64,000 bases of DNA, from contig NZ_LNQB01000064.1 in assembly GCF_001651875.1 (NCBI RefSeq), positions 1 through 64,000 of the forward strand, written 5' to 3'. A program made the position numbers and the translations under genes. The DNA comes from Sinorhizobium saheli (GTDB taxonomy: Bacteria > Pseudomonadota > Alphaproteobacteria > Rhizobiales > Rhizobiaceae). Every line of letters begins with the position of its first letter. The stretch's first letter is position 1. Shown here piece after piece: positions 1 through 12,167 of the stretch. Under the pieces are notes generated by a model. The model saw nothing but the letters and a program-made list of their open reading frames with translations. It was not told the origin of the DNA and made no database searches.

Positions 1-46
1 AAATCAGTCCCTCTGTTGCAGCCGTAGGGAATCACGGCAAAAACCC

Positions 47-64
47 AAAAGCCAGAGGGCTTTT
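47..64 (-). terminator. Terminator downstream of glmM
   Basis: A 7-bp stem (AAAAGCC/GGCTTTT, loop AGAG) lies just past the glmM stop. Read on the minus strand it is followed by GGG and then a T-run. It is a plausible rho-independent terminator for the ftsH/glmM end of the cluster. Confidence 0.5.
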
Positions 65-75
65 TCAGCAGCCTG

Positions 76-1428
<1,353 letters not shown>

Positions 1429-1886
1429 CGAAACTCCATCGTCCTGCTTCGGCAGGCTCTCTTTAGTCGGCCGCATCCGTTTGCGTGTTCCGCGACTGGT
1501 TTTCATCTACCCGGGACCTCGCTTGCGGGCCTGTCATTCAGGATGAGAAACACGAGGCGGTATTTCACCCCATCCACTCTCAACGATCCGATCGCCCTTC
1601 CCGATCGCATCGGGAAAATCAAGTGGTTTTGCGCCATTTTTGGCATAAAACCGTGAAAAGCGGCAGCATGCTACCATCAGAAATCATTACAACGCGTTAC
1701 CGATCGTCGCTTCCGATGCCTGTCGTCCGAAACCGGCCGCAATAGATAACCTGCACGTCAAGGCCCTGCAGGCGGCTTTCCCCGTCGCGGTGAGGCGCGC
1801 CGCCGCAGAGACGATAGGCGCATCGCAAAAAAGCCGCCGTTCCATCAGGAACAGCGGCTCCGATTGGTCATTCTGCTGCGGCAGGC
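1429..1886. other. Intergenic region glmM-ftsH
   Basis: The 458 bp between the ftsH stop and the glmM start hold the ftsH terminator near 1827-1859 and presumably the glmM promoter. The stretch around 1630-1660 is locally AT-richer and has a loose inverted repeat (GCGCCA/TTGGC). I see no convincing gene; ORFs here are shadow extensions. Confidence 0.5.
1827..1859 (-). terminator. Terminator of ftsH
   Basis: A long hairpin (arms 1832-1843 and 1848-1859, one internal mismatch) follows the ftsH stop. On the minus strand it is followed by six T residues, a standard rho-independent terminator. Confidence 0.75.
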
Positions 1887-3824
<1,938 letters not shown>

Positions 3825-3881
3825 CGAACTCCCCGGAACCTGCAGCAGCCCGCACGATCGGCGAGCTGCACTCTTGTTCCT

Positions 3882-3911
3882 AACATAGGGTTCCGGCGCC
3901 GCCTTGCCAAG
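3882..3911 (-). promoter_or_regulatory. Candidate heat-shock-type promoter of ftsH
   Basis: On the minus strand CTTGGC (3911-3906) is followed, after about 16 bases, by CCTATGTTA (about 3889-3881). This resembles the alphaproteobacterial RpoH pattern (CTTG near -35, CCTATNT near -10), and ftsH is a usual RpoH target. The match is by eye and imperfect. Confidence 0.4.
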
Positions 3912-3923
3912 GCAAACCGCCGG

Positions 3924-5243
3924 CTAGCCTACCATTTCTGTCAACACATCGCGAACCGGCGAAGCGGGATACCGATCACGCCCGAACAAGACGGCGATCG
4001 CATCAGCCATGATCCTGTCGAAACCCGGCAAAAAGGTGTCGAAAAGGGCAATGTGGCATTCGACTTCCGCCGAAGCCTCGCCCGCAATGTCCGCTGGCAT
4101 GATGCGAGGTGCCACCAAAGCGGCGCGTTTGGCAACCCCCGCCGGCAGTCCTGCGTCAATAAGCCTCTGCGCCCACGCGCCGGACGCCCCCGCCGCGGCA
4201 ACGGTGAGCGCCGGTCCCTTGCTCGTGACGGCGAACCGCCCGTCCCAGACGCCGCGCGCCGCCGGCGCGATGGCGAGCGCCGGAAGGCTGCGCGCCTCGC
4301 GGTAGAGATAGAGGCCGCTTGCGCGCCGGTCGAAGACGACCCGCCCGGCCGTCAGCCGGCCGGGCTCGCCCGATCGCAGGAAGGCCGAGAGCCGCTCGAT
4401 CGTGGCCCGCGCCGGCAGGTGATCGCGCCCGCCGAGGACCGCCGCGACGGAAAGGAGAGCGCGGCGCCAGTCGGGATCGTCGACATTGCCGGCCTGCCGG
4501 GCGGAAACTTCGGCCGCAAGGCCTTCGCACACGCGGATATGCCGCTCGATGAACGCCGCGGATCTTGCCGCGGCGGCGGCGCGCTTCCGCCCGCCCGGCG
4601 ACAGTGCCGGTAGCTCCCCGGTCGCGAGCCGGGTGCGCACCCGGACCCGCTCGAACTCATGATTGGCGTTGCTCGGGTCGTCGATCCAGCCGATGCCGCG
4701 CGCTTCGAGAAAGGCCCTTATGTCGCCGCGCCGCAGCTTCAGGAACGGCCGCATGACCCAGAGCCGGCGTCCGTAGAGCATGGTTGCCGCCATGCCCGCA
4801 GCGCCCTGCCCCTCGGCGTCGCGCAGGCTGCGCATGGCGATCGTCTCGTATTGATCGTCGAGCGTGTGGCCGGTCGCGATGCAATCGGCGCCGAGCTCAT
4901 CGGCAGCCTCGCAGAGCAATGCATAGCGCCTGGTTCGTGCCGCCGCCTGGATGCCGCTTCGCGGTTTATCGCCCTCCCAGCGGTAGACGCGATGGGCAAC
5001 GCCAAGCCCGGCGCAGAACGCTGCCACGGCTTCGGCTTCGCTCGCGGAGCCCGGCCTCAGGGCATGATCCACGGTGCAGGCGACAAGCGACAATCCGCGG
5101 TGCTCTTCCGCCTGGAGGCCCGCATGCAGCGCCACGAGCAATCCCTTGGAATCGCTGCCGCCGGAAACCGCGACGAGAATCCGCGCCGGCCTGATGAAAG
5201 ATCGTAGAAAAGAGCTGGCCGTATCGAGCACGGCATCGGGCAT
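3924..5243 (-). CDS. tilS: tRNA(Ile)-lysidine synthetase TilS
   Basis: TilS adds lysine to C34 of the CAU-anticodon tRNA-Ile using ATP, changing its decoding from AUG to AUA. The N-terminal PP-loop SGGSDS is at residues 27-32, and the N-terminal adenylation domain is well preserved (HTLDDQYET, RPFLKLRR, WIDDPSN). The C-terminal half is more variable, as is normal. At 439 residues it is within the family range. It starts 10 bp after the cpoB stop on the same strand, so it is probably translated from a cpoB-tilS transcript. The gene is normally essential. Confidence 0.95.
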   Translation of the reverse strand: MPDAVLDTASSFLRSFIRPARILVAVSGGSDSKGLLVALHAGLQAEEHRGLSLVACTVDHALRPGSASEAEAVAAFCAGLGVAHRVYRWEGDKPRSGIQAAARTRRYALLCEAADELGADCIATGHTLDDQYETIAMRSLRDAEGQGAAGMAATMLYGRRLWVMRPFLKLRRGDIRAFLEARGIGWIDDPSNANHEFERVRVRTRLATGELPALSPGGRKRAAAAARSAAFIERHIRVCEGLAAEVSARQAGNVDDPDWRRALLSVAAVLGGRDHLPARATIERLSAFLRSGEPGRLTAGRVVFDRRASGLYLYREARSLPALAIAPAARGVWDGRFAVTSKGPALTVAAAGASGAWAQRLIDAGLPAGVAKRAALVAPRIMPADIAGEASAEVECHIALFDTFLPGFDRIMADAIAVLFGRDRYPASPVRDVLTEMVG

Positions 5244-5253
5244 GGGGTCGGCC

Positions 5254-6279
5254 TCAGCAGCCGAAGCGGCTCTGCTCGCTCGTCACCTTCGCCTTGACGG
5301 CGGACGACGCCTTCGGATAGCGCTTCGTCACCTCGCGCAGCGTCGCGCAGGCGGTTTCCTTGTTGTCGAGGGCACCGAGCGACATGCCGAGCTTCAAGAG
5401 CATCTCGGGCGCCTTCGGCGATTTGCCATAGGTCTGATGCGCGTTGAGGAAAGTCTTCGCCGCATCGCTGTACTTGCCCTGGGAATATTGCGCCTCGCCC
5501 ATCCAGAAGCTCGCGTCGGCGGCCTTGTCGCCCTCCGGGAAGGCATCGAGATAGTCGCGGAACTGCTGCTCGGCAATGCTGTAATCGCCGGAAAGCACGT
5601 GGCCATAGGCGGACTGGTAGAGGTCGCCGGGATTGCTCAAGGACGCAGTCTGCTGTCCGCTTCCCGGATTGTCGTTCAAACCGCCGCCCTCGCTCGCGAT
5701 ACCGGTGTCGACGCCCGGCGGGGTGGCGTTCGCCCCGGGCTGTGTCTCCGTCGTCGCGGAGACCGGATTGCCGTTCTCGTCGAAGATGATCTGGCCGAGC
5801 GTAGACGGCGCCGGCGCGGCCCCCGCGGCATTCGGATCGGAGGCGGCCATGTCGTCGCCGCCGGCGGGAGGGGCGGTCATCGTCTGGCTATCCGTCACCT
5901 CGGGGGTGACGGACGCCTGATCGCTGGACTTCGGCGCTTCAAGCGCGCCGCTCTTCCTGGAGGAGGACTTGCCGCTTTCGAGATCCTGGAAGCGGAACTC
6001 GTTGTCCTCCTGGAACTTCCGGATCTGCTCCTGCATCTGCAGGAGCTGGAAGCTCATTTCCTCGATACGCCCGTTGAGCTGGCGGATCTGTTCCTCGAGT
6101 TGGCCGACCCGACCGACGTCGGCCGCTTGAACCTTCACCACCGGCAATTGGGCCTTGCTGGCGGCGCCGGGATGAGGCGCACGGGCGAAAAGCCCGGAAA
6201 GAGACATGGCATTCGCCGTTGGGCCGAGGCCCGCAAGGGCCGCGAAACCAATCAGTCCTGCCACGACAAATTTCTTCAT
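5254..6279 (-). CDS. cpoB: Tol-Pal system protein CpoB (YbgF)
   Basis: CpoB is a periplasmic protein that links Tol-Pal constriction with peptidoglycan synthesis at the division site. The protein (341 aa from the ATG at 6279) has a Sec signal peptide (MKKFVVAG...ANA), a coiled-coil trimerisation segment at about 40-85, a long low-complexity linker, and a C-terminal TPR domain ending in the conserved RYPKASSAVKAK region. An upstream in-frame ATG would place 33 unconserved residues before the signal peptide, so I used 6279, which has AGGA about 8 bases upstream. It sits downstream of pal, the usual order. Confidence 0.93.
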   Translation of the reverse strand: MKKFVVAGLIGFAALAGLGPTANAMSLSGLFARAPHPGAASKAQLPVVKVQAADVGRVGQLEEQIRQLNGRIEEMSFQLLQMQEQIRKFQEDNEFRFQDLESGKSSSRKSGALEAPKSSDQASVTPEVTDSQTMTAPPAGGDDMAASDPNAAGAAPAPSTLGQIIFDENGNPVSATTETQPGANATPPGVDTGIASEGGGLNDNPGSGQQTASLSNPGDLYQSAYGHVLSGDYSIAEQQFRDYLDAFPEGDKAADASFWMGEAQYSQGKYSDAAKTFLNAHQTYGKSPKAPEMLLKLGMSLGALDNKETACATLREVTKRYPKASSAVKAKVTSEQSRFGC

Positions 6280-6417
6280 TTCATTTGTCCTGTTCATACA
6301 CCGATTACTCCACCCTGCGATCGCGGTCCGCAATACGATGTCGACGATTCCATGGGTGAGTGCCGCACAGTTTTCCAATTGCCCGGAAAAAGCAACGGAG
6401 TTCGGCCAAAGTGTGGT

Positions 6418-6450
6418 AAAAAAGAAAGGGCGGCCGATGGCCGCCCTTTC
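6418..6450 (-). terminator. Terminator after pal
   Basis: A perfect 12-bp stem (GAAAGGGCGGCC / GGCCGCCCTTTC, loop of 3) is followed on the minus strand by six or more T residues, just downstream of the pal stop. It should separate pal from cpoB-tilS at least in part, so cpoB may be transcribed by read-through or its own promoter. Confidence 0.85.
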
Positions 6451-6473
6451 AAATTCATCCGCACGACCTCAAA

Positions 6474-7004
6474 TCAGCTTCCGGCGCCGCCGAGAACGGT
6501 GACGGCACGACGGTTCTGCGACCAGCAGGAGATGTCGTCGCAGACGGCGACCGGCTTTTCCTTGCCGTAGGAGATCGTGCGCATGCGGTTCGCCGGAACG
6601 CCGCGGCTGGCGAGGTACTCCTTGGTCGCAGCGGCACGGCGGGCGCCGAGCGCCAGGTTGTATTCGCGGGTGCCGCGCTCGTCGGCATGACCCTCGATGG
6701 TGATGGCATAGTTCGGATACTTCGCCAGCCACTGTGCCTGGCGGTCGAGCGTCGCCTGGGCGTCGGCGCGGATGGAGCTCGAATCCGTGTCGAAGAAGAT
6801 GCGGTCGCCGACATTGACGGTGAAGTCCTGCTGCGAGCCCGGCGTCGCAGCACCGGCGCCAAGGCCGAGGCCGGCGGCATCGTTCGGCAGGTTCTTCTTG
6901 GAAGCGCAGCCGGCGAGAGCAAGCGTCATGACGAGGGCGAGCATGACGGGGTTGCGGGCGAGGGTCTGCATGCGGCTTGCGGCCGGGGTGTCAATTCGGC
7001 TCAT
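6474..7004 (-). CDS. pal: Peptidoglycan-associated lipoprotein Pal
   Basis: Pal is an outer-membrane lipoprotein that binds peptidoglycan and is moved by TolB/TolA to pull the outer membrane inward at division. The 176-aa product has a membrane segment ending in a lipobox (LAGC, acylated Cys33) and a C-terminal OmpA-like domain with the diaminopimelate-binding pattern HADERGTREYNLALGARRA. The N-terminus before the hydrophobic core is somewhat long, so an internal start is possible. It is 252 bp downstream of tolB with a hairpin and a TTAACCAT motif in the gap, which suggests separate control. Confidence 0.96.
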   Translation of the reverse strand: MSRIDTPAASRMQTLARNPVMLALVMTLALAGCASKKNLPNDAAGLGLGAGAATPGSQQDFTVNVGDRIFFDTDSSSIRADAQATLDRQAQWLAKYPNYAITIEGHADERGTREYNLALGARRAAATKEYLASRGVPANRMRTISYGKEKPVAVCDDISCWSQNRRAVTVLGGAGS

Positions 7005-7082
7005 GGGCCGGGTCTCCTTGAGAAGTGTCGAAATTCACGGTTGCCAGACTGTAACCGGAAGCAGTTAATTGCTTTTCAACAG

Positions 7083-7092
7083 TTATGGTTAA
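7083..7092 (-). promoter_or_regulatory. TTAACCAT motif upstream of pal
   Basis: On the minus strand the pal leader contains TTAACCATAACTGTTG, beginning 88 bases before the start codon. TTAACCAT is a known CtrA-type half-site motif in alphaproteobacteria, and the same 11-base core (TTAACCATAAC) occurs upstream of tolQ. Role inferred. Confidence 0.4.
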
Positions 7093-7185
7093 CAAATCGA
7101 CAATCTGCGTCGGGGGCCTGCTACACCAGCACTTTGCGGCGAGAAAGCGGCACATCTGCCACATTCCCCGCCGCGGCTGTGGACA

Positions 7186-7227
7186 CCCGATCACGATAGT
7201 TTCGCGCCGATCGCAAACGTGATCGGG
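7186..7227. repeat. Inverted repeat between tolB and pal
   Basis: A perfect 10-bp inverted repeat (CCCGATCACG at 7186-7195, CGTGATCGGG at 7218-7227) with a 22-base loop lies in the tolB-pal gap. There is no T-run, so it looks more like an mRNA-processing or stabilising stem, or an operator, than a terminator. Confidence 0.5.
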
Positions 7228-7256
7228 CCGGGTAAATGACGCCCGGCAGGGCGCCT

Positions 7257-8567
7257 CTACTCCATCAGCGGCGACCATGCCGGGTCGGAGGCGAAGCCCT
7301 GCGTCTGGATGAGCTGCTCGTTGTAACCCGTGAGATCGATCGAATAGAGCTGCGGCCCGCCGGCGCCGGCATTCTGGCGGAAGAACATCAGCACGCGGCC
7401 GTTCGGCGCCCAGGTCGGGCCCTCGTTGTGGAAGCCGGTGGTGAGGATGCGCTCGCCCGAGCCGTCCGGCTTCATCACGCCGATCGAGAACTTGCCGCCC
7501 GATTGCTTGGTGAAGGCGATGAGGTCGCCGCGCGGCGACCAGACCGGCGTCGAGTAGGAGCCGTCGCCGAAGGATATGCGCGTCTGGCCGGAGCCGTCCG
7601 CCCCCATCACGTAGAGCTGCTGCTTGCCGCCGCGGTCGCTTTCGAAAACGATCCGGCTGCCGTCCGGCGAATAGGAGGGCGACGTGTCGATCGCGTTGGT
7701 GTTGGTGAGCCGCGTGGTCGTGCGCGAGCGCAGGTCCATCGTGTAGATGTTGGCGTTGCCTTCCTGCTGCAGGCTCATGATCACCCGCTGGCCGTCCGGC
7801 GAAAAGCGCGGCGCAAAGGTCATGCCGGGGAAATTGCCGACCACCTCGCGCTGCCCGGTTTCGAGCTGCAGCAGATAGACGCGCGGCTGCTGGTTCTCGA
7901 ACGACATGTAGGTGATTTCCTGGCGGTTGGGCGAGAAGCGCGGCGTCAGAACGATGTCGTTGGAATTGGTGAGCGCGCGGGCATTGAAGCCGTCCTGGTC
8001 CATGATCGCGAGCTGGCGCTTGCGCGCATTCTTCGGTCCGCTTTCGGCGACATAGACGATCCGGGTGTCGAAATACCCCTTCTCGCCGGTGATGCGCTCA
8101 TAGATCGCGTCGGCGATGATGTGGGCGACGCGGCGCCAGTTTTCCGGCTGGGTGTAGAACTGCTGGCCGAGCATCTGCTGCCCGGCAAAGGTGTCCCACA
8201 GGCGGAATTCCGCCTTCAACCGGCCGTCGCCCTCCTGGGTGACGCGGCCGATGACGAGCGCCTGCGCGTTGATCACCTTCCAGTCCTCGAAGCGCGGGCT
8301 GGCGTCCGGATTGGAGACCTTCTCGATGAAGGCGCCCTTGTCGATCGGCGCGAAGAGCCCGGAGCGCTTGAGGTCGGCGGCGACCACGTCGGAAATCTTC
8401 CGGGCGAGCTCGCCCTGCAGGAAATCGGTGACGGCGATCGGCAGCGGCTCGACATTGCCCTTGTTGATGTTGATTTCGACGAGGGCGTTCGCCGGCGAGG
8501 CCATGAGCCCGCAGCCTGCAAACAAGACCATCAGGAGGCGGAAAAAGTTGCGTCTCAGCATTTCCAT
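7257..8567 (-). CDS. tolB: Tol-Pal system translocation protein TolB
   Basis: TolB is the periplasmic beta-propeller that binds Pal and receives the TolA-transmitted force. The 436-aa product has a signal peptide ([21 protein letters not shown]), an N-terminal TolB domain, and repeated propeller blades with the recurrent [24 protein letters not shown] and PTWAPNGR motifs. Two nearby ATGs (8567 and 8561) are possible; I list the longer. An ORF extension overlapping the tolA 3' end lacks homologous character. It is fourth in the tolQRAB order and lies 80 bp after tolA. Confidence 0.95.
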   Translation of the reverse strand: MEMLRRNFFRLLMVLFAGCGLMASPANALVEININKGNVEPLPIAVTDFLQGELARKISDVVAADLKRSGLFAPIDKGAFIEKVSNPDASPRFEDWKVINAQALVIGRVTQEGDGRLKAEFRLWDTFAGQQMLGQQFYTQPENWRRVAHIIADAIYERITGEKGYFDTRIVYVAESGPKNARKRQLAIMDQDGFNARALTNSNDIVLTPRFSPNRQEITYMSFENQQPRVYLLQLETGQREVVGNFPGMTFAPRFSPDGQRVIMSLQQEGNANIYTMDLRSRTTTRLTNTNAIDTSPSYSPDGSRIVFESDRGGKQQLYVMGADGSGQTRISFGDGSYSTPVWSPRGDLIAFTKQSGGKFSIGVMKPDGSGERILTTGFHNEGPTWAPNGRVLMFFRQNAGAGGPQLYSIDLTGYNEQLIQTQGFASDPAWSPLME

Positions 8568-8647
8568 AAAGCCTTTCAGCCTTTCATCTTCCGGGCAGGG
8601 GAGAGGAAACCGTGCGCGGTTTCCGCCCGCATCCCGCCCCAACCTAG

Positions 8648-9718
8648 CTAGAGCATCGAGCTCGGGTCGAAATTGACGACGACCTCGCTCCACGAATCGT
8701 ATTTGTCGGCCGGCAGCCCCTTGAAGGGCGTGGATTTGAGGATGGCGCGGCGCGCACCGCCCATGAGCGCCCGGCGCGCCGCGTCTGAGCCGCCGGTCGC
8801 CTCCACTTCCGGTTCGCCGATCAGCTCGCCGTTCGGATCGAGCCGCATCGTCACCTTGATGCGCACATCCGCCGCATCGGCCATGCCGGGGATGATCGAC
8901 CAGTTGTTCTGGATCTGGCCGCGAAGCGCGTCCATCTCGCTCTGCGAAAGCGTATTGCCGGTGGTCGTCTTCTTGCCGCCGAGCGCCGCCTCCTCGGTCG
9001 AGCGCTTGGCGCCGCCGCCGGAGGAGTCCTGCTTGTTGAGCAGCGCCGCGATCTCATCGGCGTTGAAGTCGCTCTCCTTCTGCGAGGACGCCTTCTTCTG
9101 CTCCTTCTTCGTCTCTTCCTTCTTGCGCTCCGGAGTCTTGGCCGTCTGCGCCGGCTTTTCGACCTTGGGCTTCAACTGCGGCGTCGGTACCTTGTCCGGC
9201 AGGGCCTCGGCCTCGGGATTTTCCGCCGGCTGCTCCTCCGCCGGCGTCGGTTCCGGCTTCGGATCGGGCTTGACTTCCTGCTTCGGTTCGGGGAGCGCCG
9301 CCACTTCCGTCGCCGGCTCGGCGGCCGGCTTCGTCTCTTCGACCTTTTCGATCTCTTCCTTCACCGGGTCCGGCGTCGGCGGGGCCTTTTCCGTCTTTTG
9401 CGGGGCTGCCGCGGACTCATTCTCGACCGGCTTCGCATTCGGCTTCGGCGGCGACTTGAGGTCCACGTCGTTGTCGCCGATGTTCTCGGCGTTCTCGACC
9501 GGCGTCGGCTTCTTGGTCGGGACCGGCGAAGCCTTTTCCTTGGCCGGCGCCTTCTTGTCGCCCTGCTGGATCTGGGTCATGTCCGTGATCGGCACGATGT
9601 CGACCGGCAGCGCCTCGACATCCGCGACCTCAAATTCCGCCGGGCTGCCAAGCGACACCAGCGCCCAGGTGAGGACCAGGGCGTGGAGGACAGCAGATGT
9701 GGCTAGACCGCCCTTCAT
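8648..9718 (-). CDS. tolA: Tol-Pal system protein TolA
   Basis: TolA spans the periplasm and couples TolQR proton flow to TolB-Pal. The 356-aa product has one N-terminal membrane helix (residues about 6-24), a long charged Pro/Lys/Glu-rich linker with many EKP/PKPE repeats, and a C-terminal TonB-like domain (residues about 260-356). The architecture rather than sequence identity supports the call, as is usual for TolA. It begins 9 bp after the tolR stop, so it is translationally close to tolR. Confidence 0.9.
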   Translation of the reverse strand: MKGGLATSAVLHALVLTWALVSLGSPAEFEVADVEALPVDIVPITDMTQIQQGDKKAPAKEKASPVPTKKPTPVENAENIGDNDVDLKSPPKPNAKPVENESAAAPQKTEKAPPTPDPVKEEIEKVEETKPAAEPATEVAALPEPKQEVKPDPKPEPTPAEEQPAENPEAEALPDKVPTPQLKPKVEKPAQTAKTPERKKEETKKEQKKASSQKESDFNADEIAALLNKQDSSGGGAKRSTEEAALGGKKTTTGNTLSQSEMDALRGQIQNNWSIIPGMADAADVRIKVTMRLDPNGELIGEPEVEATGGSDAARRALMGGARRAILKSTPFKGLPADKYDSWSEVVVNFDPSSML

Positions 9719-9727
9719 GACCGGGGA

Positions 9728-10180
9728 TCACTTTTCCTGTTCTTGAAGCGTTACGAGCCCGAGATTCTTGAAGCCGGCCGCCGAGATGCGCGCCATCACC
9801 TTCATCACCGTGCCGTAGTCGGCATTGGTGTCGCCGCGCACGTAGATGCGCTCGTTGTAGCCGGTCGTGGAGATCGCCTCGAGCTTAGGCACGACCTCGT
9901 CGATGCCGATCGGGGTCTCCTGCAGGAAGATCTCGCCTGCCGGATTGACCGAAACGGTGATCGGCTGCGTATCCGCATTCATCGCCTTCGCCTGCGTTTC
10001 CGGCAGGTCGATCGGCACGCCCACCGTCATCATCGGTGCCGCCACCATGAAGATGATCAAGAGCACCAGCATGACGTCGACGAGCGGCGTGACGTTGATT
10101 TCGCTGATCGCGCCGCCCCTGCCCCTGCGCCGACGGCGTCCGCCGCCCGAACCCTTGGCTCCGCCAACTGCCATACCCAT
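9728..10180 (-). CDS. tolR: Biopolymer transport protein TolR
   Basis: TolR is the ExbD-family stator partner of TolQ. The 150-aa protein has a short basic glycine-rich cytosolic N-terminus, then [20 protein letters not shown], where the membrane Asp is the expected protonatable residue, and a periplasmic ExbD-like domain ending with [18 protein letters not shown]. It follows tolQ by 27 bp in the expected operon order. Confidence 0.97.
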   Translation of the reverse strand: MGMAVGGAKGSGGGRRRRRGRGGAISEINVTPLVDVMLVLLIIFMVAAPMMTVGVPIDLPETQAKAMNADTQPITVSVNPAGEIFLQETPIGIDEVVPKLEAISTTGYNERIYVRGDTNADYGTVMKVMARISAAGFKNLGLVTLQEQEK

Positions 10181-10207
10181 CAGCGTCGTCTCCGTGCTCG
10201 AGGCTCG

Positions 10208-10927
10208 TTATTGCGCGGCCTGGCGCGAAGGCTGCAGCTTCTCGTCGATCTGCCGCGACAGGATGGCGGAGAATTCGTCGGCAAAGGCCTCCATGCGCGC
10301 CGTCAGCTTGCCGGCATCGGCGGTGAACTTGTTGTAGGCGATGACGGCGGGAATAGCGGCAAGCAGGCCGATGGCGGTCGCCAGCAGCGCTTCGGCGATA
10401 CCGGGCGCCACGACCGCGAGGTTGGTCGACTTCGAACCGGCGATCGCCTGGAACGAGGTCATGATGCCGACGACCGTGCCGAAGAGGCCGATGAAGGGCG
10501 CGGCCGAGCCGATCGTCGCGAGCGAACCGAGACGCGCCTCGAGCGTTTCGGATTCCCGCGCCAGCGTCACGTCCATGGCGCGGTCGATGCGCATCTGCAG
10601 GCCGATCGGCGAGCGGGCGCCGCGCTCGAAGCTCTTCTTCCACTCACGCATCGCCGAGACGAAGATGGCGCCCATGCCGCTCGTCTGCCGGTCCGAGAGC
10701 GTGCGATAGAGCTCCTCGAGCGACTGGCCGGACCAGAACACCTGCTCGAAATTGTCGAGCTGGCGGCGGACACGCCCGTAATTCAGCGACTTGTCGACGA
10801 CGATCGCCCATGTCCAGACCGAAGCGCCGATGAGCCCCAGCATGACCAGCTTCACGACCAAGCCCGCTTCCATGAAGAGCGACCAGAGGGTCACATCGCT
10901 CGTCGCGGCCAATCCAACCTGTTCCAT
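10208..10927 (-). CDS. tolQ: Tol-Pal system protein TolQ
   Basis: TolQ is the ExbB/MotA-family inner-membrane proton channel that powers TolA. The 239-aa protein has three membrane segments: about residues 17-40, then a long cytosolic loop containing the conserved [20 protein letters not shown] stretch leading into the second helix, and a third around [22 protein letters not shown]. It is the first gene of tolQRAB. ybgC, normally directly upstream, is displaced by the ku-ligD cassette. Confidence 0.97.
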   Translation of the reverse strand: MEQVGLAATSDVTLWSLFMEAGLVVKLVMLGLIGASVWTWAIVVDKSLNYGRVRRQLDNFEQVFWSGQSLEELYRTLSDRQTSGMGAIFVSAMREWKKSFERGARSPIGLQMRIDRAMDVTLARESETLEARLGSLATIGSAAPFIGLFGTVVGIMTSFQAIAGSKSTNLAVVAPGIAEALLATAIGLLAAIPAVIAYNKFTADAGKLTARMEAFADEFSAILSRQIDEKLQPSRQAAQ

Positions 10928-11298
10928 CGATCTCAGTCCCCGAATCCGAATACCCGGCAGAGCAGCTCATGCTCGTGACCGGGTCGCCCAAACGTCTTTT
11001 GCAAGTATGCCCCGGCATTGCCACCAATCGCGGCATTGCGATCTATTGCTTCAGCCTGCCTTCTTGCCGTCAATTTTGGTCAAAGGATGACGTGCACTGC
11101 ACAAATCCTGATACACGGATTAAGACACCGTTATGGTTAAAGGAGCGTTACCGGGCGCGAAATGAAGCGCCGCCGCAGCGCGGAACTTAGCCGGCGATCG
11201 CACGTTTCGCTGCCATGAGCTCCCGGCCCCTATGGCACAACACGAGAAAACCGGCGCGGCGGACCTGCCGCGTGCCCCCGGTCCTTTGAGGCGTGGCT
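10928..11298. other. Divergent intergenic region tolQ / ku
   Basis: This 371-bp region separates minus-strand tolQ from plus-strand ku and must hold both promoters. It includes an AT-richer patch at about 11080-11150 with a TTAACCAT motif read toward tolQ. An extension of the ku/ligD frame covers part of it but has no protein-like character. Confidence 0.5.
11131..11140 (-). promoter_or_regulatory. TTAACCAT motif upstream of tolQ
   Basis: On the minus strand TTAACCATAACGGTGTCTTAA lies about 204-213 bases upstream of tolQ. Its core matches the motif in the pal leader. It fits the CtrA-associated TTAACCAT octamer; function is inferred. Confidence 0.4.
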
Positions 11299-12159
11299 AT
11301 GGCACCTCGCGCGATGTGGAAAGGACAGCTTCGTCTTTCCCTGGTCTCGATTCCGGTGGAGCTCTTCAGTGCGACGCAGACGGGAGCGAGCATCTCCTTC
11401 CGCCAGATTCACAAGCCGTCCGGCAAGCCGATCCGCTACCAGAAAGTGGCGGAAGGCATCGGCCCGGTCAATGTCGACGACATCGTCAAGGGCTACGAAT
11501 ACGAGGACGACAGATATGTCCTCCTGGAGCCGGAGGACATCGACGCGGTCAAGCTCGAGACCAAAAAGACGCTGGAGCTCGTTCAATTCGTCGATGTCGG
11601 CGAGATCTCGCCGCTTTATTACGAAAAGCCCTATTATGTCGTACCCTCGGACGAACTCGCCGAGGACGCCTATCGCGTCGTCCGCGACGCGCTGCGGACG
11701 ACCAACAAGGTCGGGCTCGGCCAGCTGGCATTGAGGGGGCGCGAATATCTGGTCGCCATCAAGCCGTGCGGCGACGGCCTGCTCCTGGAGACGCTGCGCT
11801 ATACCGACGAATTGCGCAAGGCCGATCCGCTGTTCGCTTCGGTCAGCGGCAAGAAGGCCGACAAGGAACTGCTGGACGTCGCGACCGCACTCATCGAGCG
11901 CAAGACCGCCGCGTTCAATGCGGAAGCCTTCAAGGACAATTACGCCACCGCGCTCAGAGAGCTCGTGAAGCGCAAGGTCAAGGGCAAATCGGCGCGCGTC
12001 GAGATCGAGGAAGGCGAACGCCCGCAACGGCGCGGCGACAATGTCGTCGACCTGATGGCGGCATTGAAGAAGAGCCTCGAGGGCAGCGAGGAGAAGAAAA
12101 AGCCGGCAACGAAGGCGCAATCCTCGTCGCCGCGCCGCGGCCGGCGGAAATCCGCGTGA
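11299..12159 (+). CDS. ku: Non-homologous end-joining protein Ku
   Basis: Bacterial Ku forms a homodimeric ring that binds DNA double-strand ends and recruits LigD. The 286-aa product shows the Ku core (MWKGQLRLSLVSIPVELF near the N-terminus, then EYEDDRYVLLEPEDI and the YYEKPYYVVP strand) followed by a Lys/Arg-rich C-terminal tail (KKKPATK...RRGRRKSA) typical of DNA-binding extensions. I chose the ATG at 11299, which has GAGG seven bases upstream, over an in-frame GTG two codons earlier. ligD starts 8 bp downstream on the same strand, so the two form an NHEJ operon. Confidence 0.96.
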   Translation: MAPRAMWKGQLRLSLVSIPVELFSATQTGASISFRQIHKPSGKPIRYQKVAEGIGPVNVDDIVKGYEYEDDRYVLLEPEDIDAVKLETKKTLELVQFVDVGEISPLYYEKPYYVVPSDELAEDAYRVVRDALRTTNKVGLGQLALRGREYLVAIKPCGDGLLLETLRYTDELRKADPLFASVSGKKADKELLDVATALIERKTAAFNAEAFKDNYATALRELVKRKVKGKSARVEIEEGERPQRRGDNVVDLMAALKKSLEGSEEKKKPATKAQSSSPRRGRRKSA

Positions 12160-12167
12160 GGACGAAA

